Shown here: positions 25,159 through 33,660 of the stretch, piece by piece
Layout: the number at the start of each line of letters is the position of its first letter
How positions within the stretch are numbered: position 1 is the stretch's first letter
DNA from: JBIICI01 sp044238935
GTDB lineage: Bacteria > Pseudomonadota > Alphaproteobacteria > Micavibrionales > Micavibrionaceae
Length of the DNA stretch: 36,767 bases
Assembly (NCBI GenBank): GCA_044238935.1
Contig: JBIICI010000019.1
Location: forward strand, 1 to 36,767
Reading direction: 5' to 3'
The notes under the pieces: generated by a model
Databases searched by the model: none
What the model saw: the letters and a program-made list of their open reading frames with translations, nothing else
What the model was told of the DNA's origin: nothing
Translations under genes and position numbers: made by a program

Positions 25159-25770
25159 ATGCATCCCTTTATCACTTTAGACGCCATCCCTGCCCCTCTG
25201 CCCATTATGAATGTCGATACAGACATGATTATTTCAAAGCTATTTTTGCGCACCATTAAACGCACAGGATTAGGGATTCATTTATTTGATGAAATGCGTT
25301 TTGATGATGATAAAAAAGAAATCCCCAGCTTTGTTTTGAATAAAGATCCCTATCGCACCGCACAAATTTTAATTAGCGGTGAAAATTTTGGCTGTGGATC
25401 CAGTCGTGAACATGCGCCATGGGCATTATTGGATTTTGGCTTTCGCTGTATCATAGCCCCATCATTTGCTGATATTTTTTATAATAATTGTTTCAAAAAC
25501 GGCATATTGCCCATCGCTTTACCCCATGATGCCGTTGATCAGTTAATGGATTATGCCACCAATACGCCATTGGATTTAATCTCAATTGATTTGCCAAACC
25601 AACGCGTCACAACAAAAAATGGTCTTTCCTTTGCTTTTGATATTGATAGCTTTAAAAAGACTTGCCTTTTGGAAGGATTAGACGATATTGGGCTAACCCT
25701 AGCGCATGCAGATCATTTAAAAACCTATGAAGCTAATAATCAGGCTGATAAACCTTGGTTATGGGGCTAA
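25159..25770 (+). CDS. leuD: 3-isopropylmalate dehydratase small subunit LeuD
   Basis: Small (swivel) subunit of the LeuCD isomerase in leucine synthesis; 203 residues, normal length. Motifs are NVDTDMIISKLFLRTIKRTGLG near 18, ENFGCGSSREHAPWAL near 75-90 with the substrate-binding SSREH, and FADIFYNNCFKNGILPI. AAAAAAGGACGG precedes the ATG. Neither leuC nor leuB is adjacent, although leuC-leuD pairing is the rule; the upstream gene is HD-GYP-like. A 3' overlap of 12 nt with convergent murB exists. A homologous isomerase such as the dimethylmalate or citramalate type cannot be excluded without the large subunit. Confidence 0.9.
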   Translation: MHPFITLDAIPAPLPIMNVDTDMIISKLFLRTIKRTGLGIHLFDEMRFDDDKKEIPSFVLNKDPYRTAQILISGENFGCGSSREHAPWALLDFGFRCIIAPSFADIFYNNCFKNGILPIALPHDAVDQLMDYATNTPLDLISIDLPNQRVTTKNGLSFAFDIDSFKKTCLLEGLDDIGLTLAHADHLKTYEANNQADKPWLWG

Positions 25771-26724
25771 AGCCTTAAATTCACCTAATCGTTTAATTTC
25801 CCAACGCAAGGTGATTCCAAATTCTTGCTGCACACGGTCGCGGATGAGATCCCCTAAGGATTCTAAATCCGTTGCTGTTGCTGTGCCTGTATTAATCATA
25901 AAATTACAATGTTTTTCTGACATTTGCGCCCCACCAACACATAAACCACGCCCCCCAACACGATCAACCAATTGCCATGTTTTGGTATCTGGTGACAGAC
26001 CTGCGCGCTCTAAATCCACCGCATCGGGATTGGCAAAAGTTGATCCCCCTGTTTTTTCACGAATGGGCTGACTATCTTCGCGCTTTTGCTTTATATCTGC
26101 AATTTGACGCTGAATATCCTCTTCTTTCCCCAATTCCCCCCGTAACAGAGCCGATAAGAAAATGAAATCATGCGGTAAATCATTATGACGATAGGATAAA
26201 TTCATATCCTGCGCTGCAATCTCAAAAACACGCCCCGTTCGATCCATGACGGTGGCGGATACTAGAATATCTTTCAATTCTCGCCCATATGCGCCTGCAT
26301 TCATCCGCAATGCCCCCCCAATCGTTCCGGGGATACCTGATAAAAATGCCATACCGTCAATATGCCATTCGGCAGAAAAACGCGCTACATTCACATCTAA
26401 CGCCATTGCACCAGCACGGATATGGTGATCATCCACCCGTATAATATCACCAAACCCACGCCCCAAACGCAAGGTCACCCCCTGCAGGCCACCATCGCGA
26501 ATAATGACATTTGACAAAGCCCCAAAGGCCTGAATTGCCATAGTTTCAGGCAGGTAATTTAGAAAAAGTGCTAAATCCGCGACATCTTCGGGTTTAAATA
26601 AGAGCTGCGCTTGCCCCCCACATTTAAACCACCCCCCTGCCCCCAAAGGCGCATGGGGGATCACACGTCCACGAACAGCACGAACAGATTGACATAAATT
26701 TTGATCAGGAAGAATTTCAATCAT
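25759..26724 (-). CDS. murB: UDP-N-acetylenolpyruvoylglucosamine reductase MurB
   Basis: FAD enzyme of 321 residues that reduces enolpyruvyl-UDP-GlcNAc to UDP-MurNAc. It is of the shorter type I/II MurB layout: FAD-binding GALSNVIIRDGG, GIPGTIGGALRMNAGAYG (with the RMNAG arginine) near residue 133, SYRHNDLP, the serine-containing KTGGSTFANPD near 228 (GGSTFxNP, proton donor), and a closing GAQMSEKHCNFMIN with a catalytic glutamate expected in the C-terminal part. The ATG overlaps the stop of the 3-hydroxybutyrate dehydrogenase gene by one base (TAATG), so the two are cotranscribed. It is separate from murD by 15 kb. Confidence 0.94.
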   Translation of the reverse strand: MIEILPDQNLCQSVRAVRGRVIPHAPLGAGGWFKCGGQAQLLFKPEDVADLALFLNYLPETMAIQAFGALSNVIIRDGGLQGVTLRLGRGFGDIIRVDDHHIRAGAMALDVNVARFSAEWHIDGMAFLSGIPGTIGGALRMNAGAYGRELKDILVSATVMDRTGRVFEIAAQDMNLSYRHNDLPHDFIFLSALLRGELGKEEDIQRQIADIKQKREDSQPIREKTGGSTFANPDAVDLERAGLSPDTKTWQLVDRVGGRGLCVGGAQMSEKHCNFMINTGTATATDLESLGDLIRDRVQQEFGITLRWEIKRLGEFKALAP

Positions 26725-27509
26725 TAACGTGCCGTCCAGCCGCCATCCATCGTCAATGCCGCACCTGTAATATGACGCGCCGCATCAGAACATAAGAACA
26801 AGGCATAATCCGCCACATCTTGAACCTGAATAAATTTCTTTGTTGGCTGTGGTGCCAGAATGATTTTTTCAATCACATCTTTTTCATCCATATTATGCAC
26901 ACGTGCCTGATCTTTCACCTGTCCATCAACCAAAGGCGTTTGCACATATCCGGGGCATATGGTGTTACAGGTAATGTTATGCTCCGCAACCTCCAACGCC
27001 ACAGATTTTGTAAAACCCACAATCCCATGTTTTGAGGCCACATAAGCGGATTTAAAGGGTGAAGCCACCAATCCATGCGCGGATGCCACATTAATCACAC
27101 GCCCCCATCCTGCTTTTTTCATCAGGGGAATAGCGTATTTTGTGGTATAAAATGCCGATGATAAATTAATTGCAATAATATCTTGCCATTTTTGATCAGG
27201 GAACTCTTCGATAGCACTGACATATTGAATCCCTGCATTATTGACCAAAATATCAATCGCACCAAAACGCGCCACCGCATCATCTAACATAGAAAGAATT
27301 GCCGCAGAATCACGCATATCCGCAGGACAAAACAGCATTTTATCAGAATCAAAACTTGCCAATACCGCATTTAAATCATCAGAAGACTGCCCCAAACCAT
27401 TTAAGACAACATTTGCCCCCTGTGCCGCTAATTCACGCGCAATCCCCAAACCAATGCCGCTGGTTGAGCCTGTGATTAATGCTGTTTTACCCTGTAAATT
27501 GATATTCAT
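26724..27509 (-). CDS. bdhA: 3-hydroxybutyrate dehydrogenase
   Basis: NAD-dependent short-chain dehydrogenase of 261 residues, the typical length. It has the cofactor loop TGSTSGIGLGIA (13-24), NNAG at 90-93, N115, and the catalytic S143, Y156 and K160 in VASAHG and SAYVASKHG. NTICPGYVQTPLVDGQ and a C-terminal ITGAALTMDGGWTAR are the forms seen in the 3-hydroxybutyrate dehydrogenase subgroup. It would oxidise (R)-3-hydroxybutyrate, the monomer of stored PHB, to acetoacetate. The thiolase at 34457-35581 could act in the same pathway. The murB ATG overlaps its stop. Confidence 0.92.
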   Translation of the reverse strand: MNINLQGKTALITGSTSGIGLGIARELAAQGANVVLNGLGQSSDDLNAVLASFDSDKMLFCPADMRDSAAILSMLDDAVARFGAIDILVNNAGIQYVSAIEEFPDQKWQDIIAINLSSAFYTTKYAIPLMKKAGWGRVINVASAHGLVASPFKSAYVASKHGIVGFTKSVALEVAEHNITCNTICPGYVQTPLVDGQVKDQARVHNMDEKDVIEKIILAPQPTKKFIQVQDVADYALFLCSDAARHITGAALTMDGGWTAR

Positions 27510-27532
27510 ACAAAGACGACCTCTTTTAAAAA

Positions 27533-27661
27533 TTATGATGTAATTTTAATAATACTAATCATCCAAACCATGGCGCAAAAGCCTAATAAAGCGAATAAAA
27601 CAGCATAGTTTTTATATTTTTGGCGTTGGTGACGTGTTGGGGGGATAGACGGTTCTTGCAT
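27533..27661 (-). CDS. Small single-TM protein resembling the CoxF-type assembly protein
   Basis: Protein of 42 residues: MQEPSIPPTRHQRQKYKNY, followed by a hydrophobic span AVLFALLGFCAMVWMISII ending KITS. The polar, arginine-containing N-terminus, one membrane helix and short tail with a closing I-I/V-K resemble the tiny CoxF-like proteins encoded with cytochrome c oxidase assembly genes in alphaproteobacteria. No other oxidase gene is nearby. A good Shine-Dalgarno, AAAGGA, lies 6 nt before the ATG. The gene lies between bdhA and the AsmA-like gene, both also leftward. The link to oxidase assembly is an inference from sequence shape. Confidence 0.6.
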   Translation of the reverse strand: MQEPSIPPTRHQRQKYKNYAVLFALLGFCAMVWMISIIKITS

Positions 27662-27727
27662 ATCAAATCCTTTGAAAAATATTTCCTCATCATGAAAGGA
27701 TCTTGTTCAAAAATCAAGCCTAAATCT

Positions 27728-30700
27728 TTAAGATGATTTGCCGTCTGTTTTAAAGAAAATCTCTCTCAAAATACCGGGTGTGAGTGCGGATATTGGATTA
27801 ACACTGACCTTAGGATCTTTGATCGACCCCGTCGCCTTATAGGTTGCCGCAAATGTTTGACCGCCCCCACTGATGATTGATCCCAACACAGGAATATTAT
27901 TAATAATATTATTCAGCATCGTGATTGGAATGATTTTTCCCTGTAAATTCAAGGTCTTTTTGGTTTTATTAATTGTGCCGTTAAAGGTCAGACCAATGGC
28001 ATTTCCTGACGCCCCCCCTTGTTTTAACGTCAAAATCATATCACCGCCCTGATCCATAAATTCAAAATCAGACTGCATATTTGAAAAAGAAATCCCTTTT
28101 TTAGAAAGCAAATTAATCAACCCAGAAAAACTAATGGAATTTAACAATCGCGCCAATAAGGGGGTATTCACCATTCGGAAATTTGTCATGCTCGCCCGCC
28201 CCTTCACGGGTAAGTGAATTGAATTGGATTGCCCAATCACACTTAAAACACCGCCCTTAATATCATCTTGGATATTCAGTGCATATAATGCGGCACCAGC
28301 ATCTTTGGCTGTAAATCGTAAAACAGCCCCTTGATCATATCTTAATTTTTGATTAGATGGTCTGAAATAAAATGACATATCGCCGATGCCTGCATTCGCA
28401 TCCAGCGTAACATAGAGCGGACGCCCCTTTTCATCGGCTTGGTACACTAAATCCGCCTTTGACATGGGACGATCCTTAAACAACAATAATAAATCCGCTT
28501 TTGCTGTGGCTTGGATTGCAGGGCGCAATTGATTGGGGGAATCTGGTTTTTCTAACAAAGCATGTAAATCAACATATTTTCCCTTTATATCGGCAATAAT
28601 TTTATTTTCTGCCTTTTTATAATCGAACTTCAATGCCATATCCATCTTACCATGATTGATGTGATCAATATGACCTTTAATATCCTCCCCCTGCCATACA
28701 AAACTTGCACCTGATACGGTAAGATCAGGGGCAACAACATGTCCGATTTGAATTGCCTGCACAGCATCACCCTTTAATGTCATGGTTGCCGTTGCATTGG
28801 CAGCGATCCCAACGGGTTTTTGATAGCTAATCGGTGCGATGTTCAACGAAGCAGATGTAAAATCTAAATCCAGATCAACAATGGCGGATTGATCAGCCTT
28901 CCCATGATAAGCCAAACCTAACCCAGATGTGCCTGAGATATAAGATCCCCAATCTAATCCCATTTTCTGTAGCAACGCTTCAGAAATAGCGGTCTTGACA
29001 TTAACATCATATCGATAATCAGGACGCGAAATTGATAAATGCTGGAAAAAATCAACTGTCGCAGCATGCCCTTCTAACAAAGCCTCTCCCCGAACATCAA
29101 CGCCGCCCTCTTTAATCAAAATTTTAAGATCACCATCACTTAAATCCACCTGACGCACAATATCAGGTAAAAAAGCATGCGTGACCTTGCCGTCAAAGGA
29201 AACATCCACTTCGCTTTTTTTAACATCCTTTGTCGCAGGCAAAGCCAGTGTCAACAGCCCATCAACCTGTCCCGTGACTTTCGCAGGATCCAGTCGCGCC
29301 GATGAAAATTGCACGGGCTTATCGCGTAAAAATGCCATCACATTCGGCAATGATCCATTCACATTGCCTGTAATTTTTAAGAATGTCTTTTCTGTGCCTT
29401 GAATTAAATGCTCCAAAATAATGGATGTATTTTTAGCTTGGATTTGTCCAATCATGGCTTGGTTGGCGGTAATTGTTAAATTATTTTGTGCCAATACGCC
29501 ATGCCCTGCGCCGTTTTGAATTAAGGGAACAGTATCGGAAACTTGAATATCTGTATTGCTAAAATCAAATTCTGCGGCAATATTGCGCAAGGTTTTTTGA
29601 TGCGCGCCCTGAACCCCATGTCCTTTGGGGATATTTAATCCCAAAGTTATGGATAGATTTGCCAGATTTGTTTTTTTGATTTTATCAACCAACCAAAGAC
29701 GTACTTTGGAATGTTGATCCGATACAGGCCAATATTTAGCGATTTGATCATGATTAATATGATTTATATTCAATATCGCATCCACCGAAATAGGCACAGC
29801 AGGCTGAGAAAATTGCGGTTTTATAGAGGCGGTTGTTGTGATATTGACATCATCGATTGCCAAGGTCGCCTTTGTAATATCAAATTGCTGTAAGGTGGGA
29901 TTAAAATTTGCATTGAGCAAAATATTACGAAGCCCCACATCACCCTGTTTCCATGCTGGAATTTGCACGGATAATTCTGGAATATTCAAATCAATTTTTG
30001 CTTTTTCAATTTGAAAATCTGCGAACAACGCCAGATCAATAGCGGCATTGCCTTTGATTTTATTCAGTGAAATCCCCTTAAGAGACGGGAAAAAAGCAGG
30101 CCAGCGCTCCAATATAAAAGATTTTACATCGGCTTTTAACTGAATTCCTTTTGTTTTATGATCTCGAATCGCTGAAAACACAATATGAATTGGCGTTTTT
30201 GACTGAGGATCTGAAATAATATCGCCGTTGATTTTTAAATCATGGTGACGCAAATCCGCTTTAAAATTTATAACAGGGGCTGTCCATTCATTCTTTTGAA
30301 TAATGTCATACACATGAATGTGCGCATGTTTCATAGACACATATTTCAAATATTCCAGCCCTGTTTTTTTTAAGATTTTTTTTAAATCTTGGTTGAAATA
30401 TCGCTGCAAATCAGAAAATGTCTTTGGGGCATCAACTGTTTTTAAGACATCCGATTCTTTGCCTTGTGCTAAAAACGCATCCATTGAAACATCAGGTACA
30501 GGTGAGAATGGATCAACAGGAATCAAAGTACAACTCTTATCCAGCTTCGCAGGGCTTGTCTGCCATAATTTATGGTAAGCCTGCCCTAAATACAATCCAT
30601 CATACATATGATATACATGAAATATAGGGGTATGAAGCCCGATATAAACAGGGCTTAAACGCCCTTTCAACAGCGCCTGCCCTGAAAAGCCCACCTCTAA

Positions 30701-31042
30701 TTTCTGGGCTGAGAATATTTCCTCTTGTGATAAACGATGACGCGCACTTACATTTTTCATCCCCACCAATAAAGGACGCGAAAAATCTGGCCATGTCACA
30801 TAGGCTGTGCCTGATTCAATATCAATATCAGGCAATAATTCATGTACAAAAGACCGAACATGCCGATTGGCAAATGTAATTTCGATAGATGATGTGTGTA
30901 AAATCCACACCACACAGGATATAAAAATAAATAATAAAAACAACAATGAACCAGAAAGCTTTACCACAAAGACTGAGGCATGCTTACCGGTTTTAATAGG
31001 GCAAAAAGGTAAATTTAATAGACCCAAACGCTTGTCTTTCAA
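27728..31042 (-). CDS. Large AsmA-like (YhdP/DUF3971-type) envelope protein
   Basis: Protein of 1104 residues with one N-terminal membrane segment at about 26-48 (VVKLSGSLLFLLFIFISCVV), then a long, beta-rich periplasmic region. It ends in the AsmA-like C-terminal part, with blocks such as GASGNAIGLTFNGTINKT and GKIIPITMLNNIINNIPVLG, then the glycine-rich GSIISGGGQTFAATYKATGS. Such proteins form bridge-like grooves thought to move phospholipid between membranes. No ATG is available at the start. The only early initiation codons are TTG at 31042 and TTG at 31027, and an in-frame TGA lies directly before the first. An out-of-frame ATG followed at once by TGA lies at 31050. Confidence 0.85.
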   Translation of the reverse strand: MKDKRLGLLNLPFCPIKTGKHASVFVVKLSGSLLFLLFIFISCVVWILHTSSIEITFANRHVRSFVHELLPDIDIESGTAYVTWPDFSRPLLVGMKNVSARHRLSQEEIFSAQKLEVGFSGQALLKGRLSPVYIGLHTPIFHVYHMYDGLYLGQAYHKLWQTSPAKLDKSCTLIPVDPFSPVPDVSMDAFLAQGKESDVLKTVDAPKTFSDLQRYFNQDLKKILKKTGLEYLKYVSMKHAHIHVYDIIQKNEWTAPVINFKADLRHHDLKINGDIISDPQSKTPIHIVFSAIRDHKTKGIQLKADVKSFILERWPAFFPSLKGISLNKIKGNAAIDLALFADFQIEKAKIDLNIPELSVQIPAWKQGDVGLRNILLNANFNPTLQQFDITKATLAIDDVNITTTASIKPQFSQPAVPISVDAILNINHINHDQIAKYWPVSDQHSKVRLWLVDKIKKTNLANLSITLGLNIPKGHGVQGAHQKTLRNIAAEFDFSNTDIQVSDTVPLIQNGAGHGVLAQNNLTITANQAMIGQIQAKNTSIILEHLIQGTEKTFLKITGNVNGSLPNVMAFLRDKPVQFSSARLDPAKVTGQVDGLLTLALPATKDVKKSEVDVSFDGKVTHAFLPDIVRQVDLSDGDLKILIKEGGVDVRGEALLEGHAATVDFFQHLSISRPDYRYDVNVKTAISEALLQKMGLDWGSYISGTSGLGLAYHGKADQSAIVDLDLDFTSASLNIAPISYQKPVGIAANATATMTLKGDAVQAIQIGHVVAPDLTVSGASFVWQGEDIKGHIDHINHGKMDMALKFDYKKAENKIIADIKGKYVDLHALLEKPDSPNQLRPAIQATAKADLLLLFKDRPMSKADLVYQADEKGRPLYVTLDANAGIGDMSFYFRPSNQKLRYDQGAVLRFTAKDAGAALYALNIQDDIKGGVLSVIGQSNSIHLPVKGRASMTNFRMVNTPLLARLLNSISFSGLINLLSKKGISFSNMQSDFEFMDQGGDMILTLKQGGASGNAIGLTFNGTINKTKKTLNLQGKIIPITMLNNIINNIPVLGSIISGGGQTFAATYKATGSIKDPKVSVNPISALTPGILREIFFKTDGKSS

Positions 31043-31106
31043 TCACATATGTTTATTTTAAGTGATAGGATAATCATATTTTATAAAATCACAAGGAAAA
31101 TTAGCA

Positions 31107-31595
31107 ATGAACGATACCCTATCCCCCATTCTTTTGAAAGAAGGCGATAAAGCCCCCCATTTTTCTGTTCCTGATGAAAATGGGACAATCATCAATTTAT
31201 CAGATTTATTACAACAACAAAAATCTATTATTTTATATTTTTACCCCAAAGATGACACACCGGGATGCACCGCTGAGTCCTGTGATTTTCGTGACAATCT
31301 GGTGGCACTTAACCAACTGAACGCTCTTGTTCTGGGGGCATCCAAAGACAGCGTCAAAAGCCACCAAAAATTCAAAAAGAAATATGACCTCAATTTCCCA
31401 ATCTTGGCCGATGAAGAACAAGTCTTATGCCGTGATTACGGCGTTTTGGTTGAAAAATCAATGTATGGAAAAACCTATCTGGGGATTGAACGCACAAGCT
31501 TTTTAATTAATCCCGATGGAACCATCAAACGCATTTGGCGCAAAGTCAGTGTCAATGGACATGTTGAGGATATAAAGGCAGCTTTGAACACATAG
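31107..31595 (+). CDS. bcp: Thioredoxin-dependent peroxiredoxin (Bcp/PrxQ type)
   Basis: Peroxide-reducing enzyme of 162 residues. It has the Bcp core GDKAPHFSVPDENG and LYFYPKDDTPGCTAESCDFRD. Peroxidatic C54 and resolving C59 are five residues apart, the atypical 2-Cys PrxQ arrangement. RTSFLINPDGTIKRIW near the end is also typical. AAGGA precedes the ATG. It is divergent from the AsmA-like gene across 64 nt and convergent with the tRNA-Leu gene. Confidence 0.95.
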   Translation: MNDTLSPILLKEGDKAPHFSVPDENGTIINLSDLLQQQKSIILYFYPKDDTPGCTAESCDFRDNLVALNQLNALVLGASKDSVKSHQKFKKKYDLNFPILADEEQVLCRDYGVLVEKSMYGKTYLGIERTSFLINPDGTIKRIWRKVSVNGHVEDIKAALNT

Positions 31596-31604
31596 GAAAG
31601 AATT

Positions 31605-31691
31605 TGGTGCGGGTGGTCGGACTCGAACCGACACGTCCTTGCGGACACCAGATTTTGAGTCTGGCGCGTCTACCGATTCCACCACACCCGC
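31605..31691 (-). tRNA. tRNA-Leu (anticodon CAA, reads UUG)
   Basis: On the minus strand the acceptor arms GCGGGTG and CACCCGC pair, followed by discriminator A and an encoded CCA. The D-arm contains GGTAGA. The anticodon arm is CCAGA-CTCAAAA-TCTGG with anticodon CAA. The long variable arm (TGTCCGCAAGGACGT) marks a type II tRNA. The T-arm is GTCGG-TTCGAGT-CCGAC. Length is 87 nt with CCA. All stems pair well. Confidence 0.97.
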
Positions 31692-31771
31692 ACATCTGCT
31701 TGTGCTGTTCTTTTATCCAGTTTGATTTTAAAAGTAAAGCACAATTTTCAATTTTTATACGATTATTTTTT

Positions 31772-32722
31772 TTAGGACAAAGACGCCAAAAACGCATCAA
31801 TTTGATCAGGCGTTTCAATATTGCTGACCTCAATTTCTGGAGCAATACGCTTGCCTAATCCGCATAATACCTTCCCTGCGCCGATTTCTATGGTTTGGGT
31901 GACGCCTAATTTTTGTAGCTCTAAAATAGATTCGCGCCAACGCACAGAGCCTGTGATTTGGTCAACCAATAAACGGCGCAACGTGCTGGGTTCTGATTCT
32001 GCTTTTGCTGTGACATTATTAATGACCGGCACACATGGAGGGCGGAAATCTGTTTCTGCCAAGGCCACGCTCATTTCTTGGGCGGCGGGCGCCATTAAGG
32101 GGCAATGGGCAGGAACACTGACAGGTAATAACAAAGCACGCTTTGCGCCATAGGTTTTTGCACGCTCAGCGGCTTTTTCAACGGCATCTTTATGACCGCT
32201 AATCACCACTTGACCATCTGCATTATCATTCGCAGATTGGCAAGTTTGCCCTGTTTCATTGGCAATTTCTGCGGTTAATTTCTGAACATCCTCAAATGAT
32301 AATCCCAAAATTGCGGCCATAGCCCCAACACCCACAGGAACAGCTTTTTGCATTGAAAGCCCCCGTTTCTTTAACAAACGCGCTGTATCTGCAATGGAAA
32401 GAACACCTGTTGCCGTTAGGGCAGAATATTCACCCAATGAATGACCAGCCACAAAAGAAATACGGTTTTCCAAAGCCTGTGTGTCCAATGTTTTTAAAAC
32501 GCGAATCACAGCCATTGATACCGCCATCAATGCCGGCTGTGCATTTTCAGTTAGGTTTAATGTTTCAATGTCGCCTGCGCTCATTAACGCATATAAATTT
32601 TGTGATAGAGCATTATCGACTTCATCGAAAACATCGCGGGCAGCCGGATAATGATCATATAAGGCCTTCCCCATTCCTATATATTGTGATCCTTGACCAG
32701 GGAATAAAAAGGCTTTTGTCAT
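31772..32722 (-). CDS. fabD: Malonyl-CoA:ACP transacylase FabD
   Basis: Loads malonyl groups onto acyl carrier protein for fatty-acid elongation; 316 residues, normal length. FLFPGQGSQYIGMGKAL opens the protein. The nucleophile S95 is in AGHSLGEYSAL. The arginine motif that binds malonyl carboxylate falls in the usual place near AVSMAVIRVL onward, and the catalytic histidine is in PVSVPAHCPLM near residue 205. The Shine-Dalgarno AGGAG lies rather far (10 nt) from the ATG. fabG, acpP and fabF, the usual companions, are not next to it; the neighbours are tRNA-Leu and the divergent rpsF operon. Confidence 0.95.
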   Translation of the reverse strand: MTKAFLFPGQGSQYIGMGKALYDHYPAARDVFDEVDNALSQNLYALMSAGDIETLNLTENAQPALMAVSMAVIRVLKTLDTQALENRISFVAGHSLGEYSALTATGVLSIADTARLLKKRGLSMQKAVPVGVGAMAAILGLSFEDVQKLTAEIANETGQTCQSANDNADGQVVISGHKDAVEKAAERAKTYGAKRALLLPVSVPAHCPLMAPAAQEMSVALAETDFRPPCVPVINNVTAKAESEPSTLRRLLVDQITGSVRWRESILELQKLGVTQTIEIGAGKVLCGLGKRIAPEIEVSNIETPDQIDAFLASLS

Positions 32723-32816
32723 GTGCTGGGCGCTCCTAAAGAATTCTGAATAATCGGCAGATTGCGTTTTTATGGCTTAAAAGTCAAGATTTGATCTGAA
32801 ATATTCGCAATTTTTC

Positions 32817-32844
32817 TTGCTTTATGAATCAAAATGCTTATAGT
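32817..32844 (+). promoter_or_regulatory. Promoter of the rpsF-rpsR-rplI operon
   Basis: TTGCTT at 32817-32822, a 16-nt spacer and TATAGT at 32839-32844, within an AT-rich stretch. The expected leader is about 100 nt before the rpsF ATG. This leader could hold an S6:S18 autoregulatory fold, but I could not demonstrate one. Confidence 0.5.
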
Positions 32845-32950
32845 GCACGGGAATGCAAACCTCGTTAACGATTAAACCCCGTTAACTGTGGCGATTCTAT
32901 GGATTTTAAGACGTCTATGGAAACGCTTTTTAAACCGAGAGGAAAAACAA

Positions 32951-33328
32951 ATGTCTATCTATGAAACCGTCTTTATGGTTAAGCCAGAATTGAGCGCGAC
33001 AGCGGTTCAATCCTTAAGCGACACCCTAACTGCCTTGTTAAAAGAACAAGGTGGCACAATCTTGAAAACTGAAAACTGGGGTCTGCGGACTTTGGCTTAT
33101 CGTATTCAAAAAAGCCGCAAAGCGCATTATGTTCTGATTGAACATGAAAGCAGCGCCGCCGCACTCCACGAAACAGAACGCCAAATGCGCTTGAATGAAG
33201 ATATTATGCGTTATTTGACAATTAAACTAGATGCTGCCTCAACAACGCCTTCTGCGATCTTGAACAAAGATTATGACAGAGACACACGCAGCGATAAAAT
33301 TGATGATATTGAGAAGGAGGTCGCATAA
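32951..33328 (+). CDS. rpsF: 30S ribosomal protein S6
   Basis: Central-domain 30S protein that pairs with S18; 125 residues, slightly extended at the acidic C-terminus. MSIYETVFMVKPELS and GLRTLAYRIQKSRKAHYVLIE are diagnostic. I place the start at 32951 with GAGAGG upstream; the reading frame is open back to 32888, but that part does not resemble S6. The stop overlaps the rpsR ATG (TAATG). Confidence 0.97.
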   Translation: MSIYETVFMVKPELSATAVQSLSDTLTALLKEQGGTILKTENWGLRTLAYRIQKSRKAHYVLIEHESSAAALHETERQMRLNEDIMRYLTIKLDAASTTPSAILNKDYDRDTRSDKIDDIEKEVA

Positions 33329-33642
33329 TGTCTATCCCAACAACACCAAACACAGCAGCCCCTGCGGCATCTGGATCACGTCGTCCCTTTTTCCGTCGCA
33401 AAAAAAGCTGTCCTTTCTTGGGCACTGATGCGCCTGTTATTGACTGGAAAGATGTAAAATTATTACGCCGTTATATTTCAGAGCGCGGCAAGATGATCCC
33501 GAGCCGTATCACAGCTGTTTCACAAAAGAAACAACGTGAGTTGGCATCCGCGATCAAACGTGCGCGTTACATGGCATTGATGCCTTATGTTAACACTGAG
33601 GCTGAAACAGGTCGTCCAGCCTATGGCGATCAAAAAAGATAA
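33328..33642 (+). CDS. rpsR: 30S ribosomal protein S18
   Basis: Protein of 104 residues. The S18 core starts after an unusual N-terminal extension of about 25 residues rich in alanine, proline and threonine (usual length is about 75-85). FFRRKKSCPFLG, VIDWKDVKLLRRYISERGKM, RITAVSQKKQRELASAIKRA and RYMALMPY are the conserved blocks. GAGAAGGAGG lies just before the ATG. It binds S6 on the 30S platform. Confidence 0.97.
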   Translation: MSIPTTPNTAAPAASGSRRPFFRRKKSCPFLGTDAPVIDWKDVKLLRRYISERGKMIPSRITAVSQKKQRELASAIKRARYMALMPYVNTEAETGRPAYGDQKR

Positions 33643-33660
33643 AGGAAAGGAATCCAAACA

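Noticed and set aside
31552..31845. Minus-strand ORF of 97 codons across the tRNA-Leu gene
   Set aside because: It runs through the tRNA and the tail of fabD and has no family resemblance.
32888..32950. Longer N-terminus for ribosomal protein S6
   Set aside because: The S6 family starts MxxYE; GAGAGG precedes the ATG at 32951, and the preceding frame has no S6 similarity.
32850..32950. S6:S18-binding autoregulatory RNA in the rpsF leader
   Set aside because: The leader contains an ACCG next to the Shine-Dalgarno, but I could not draw the expected stem with confidence.
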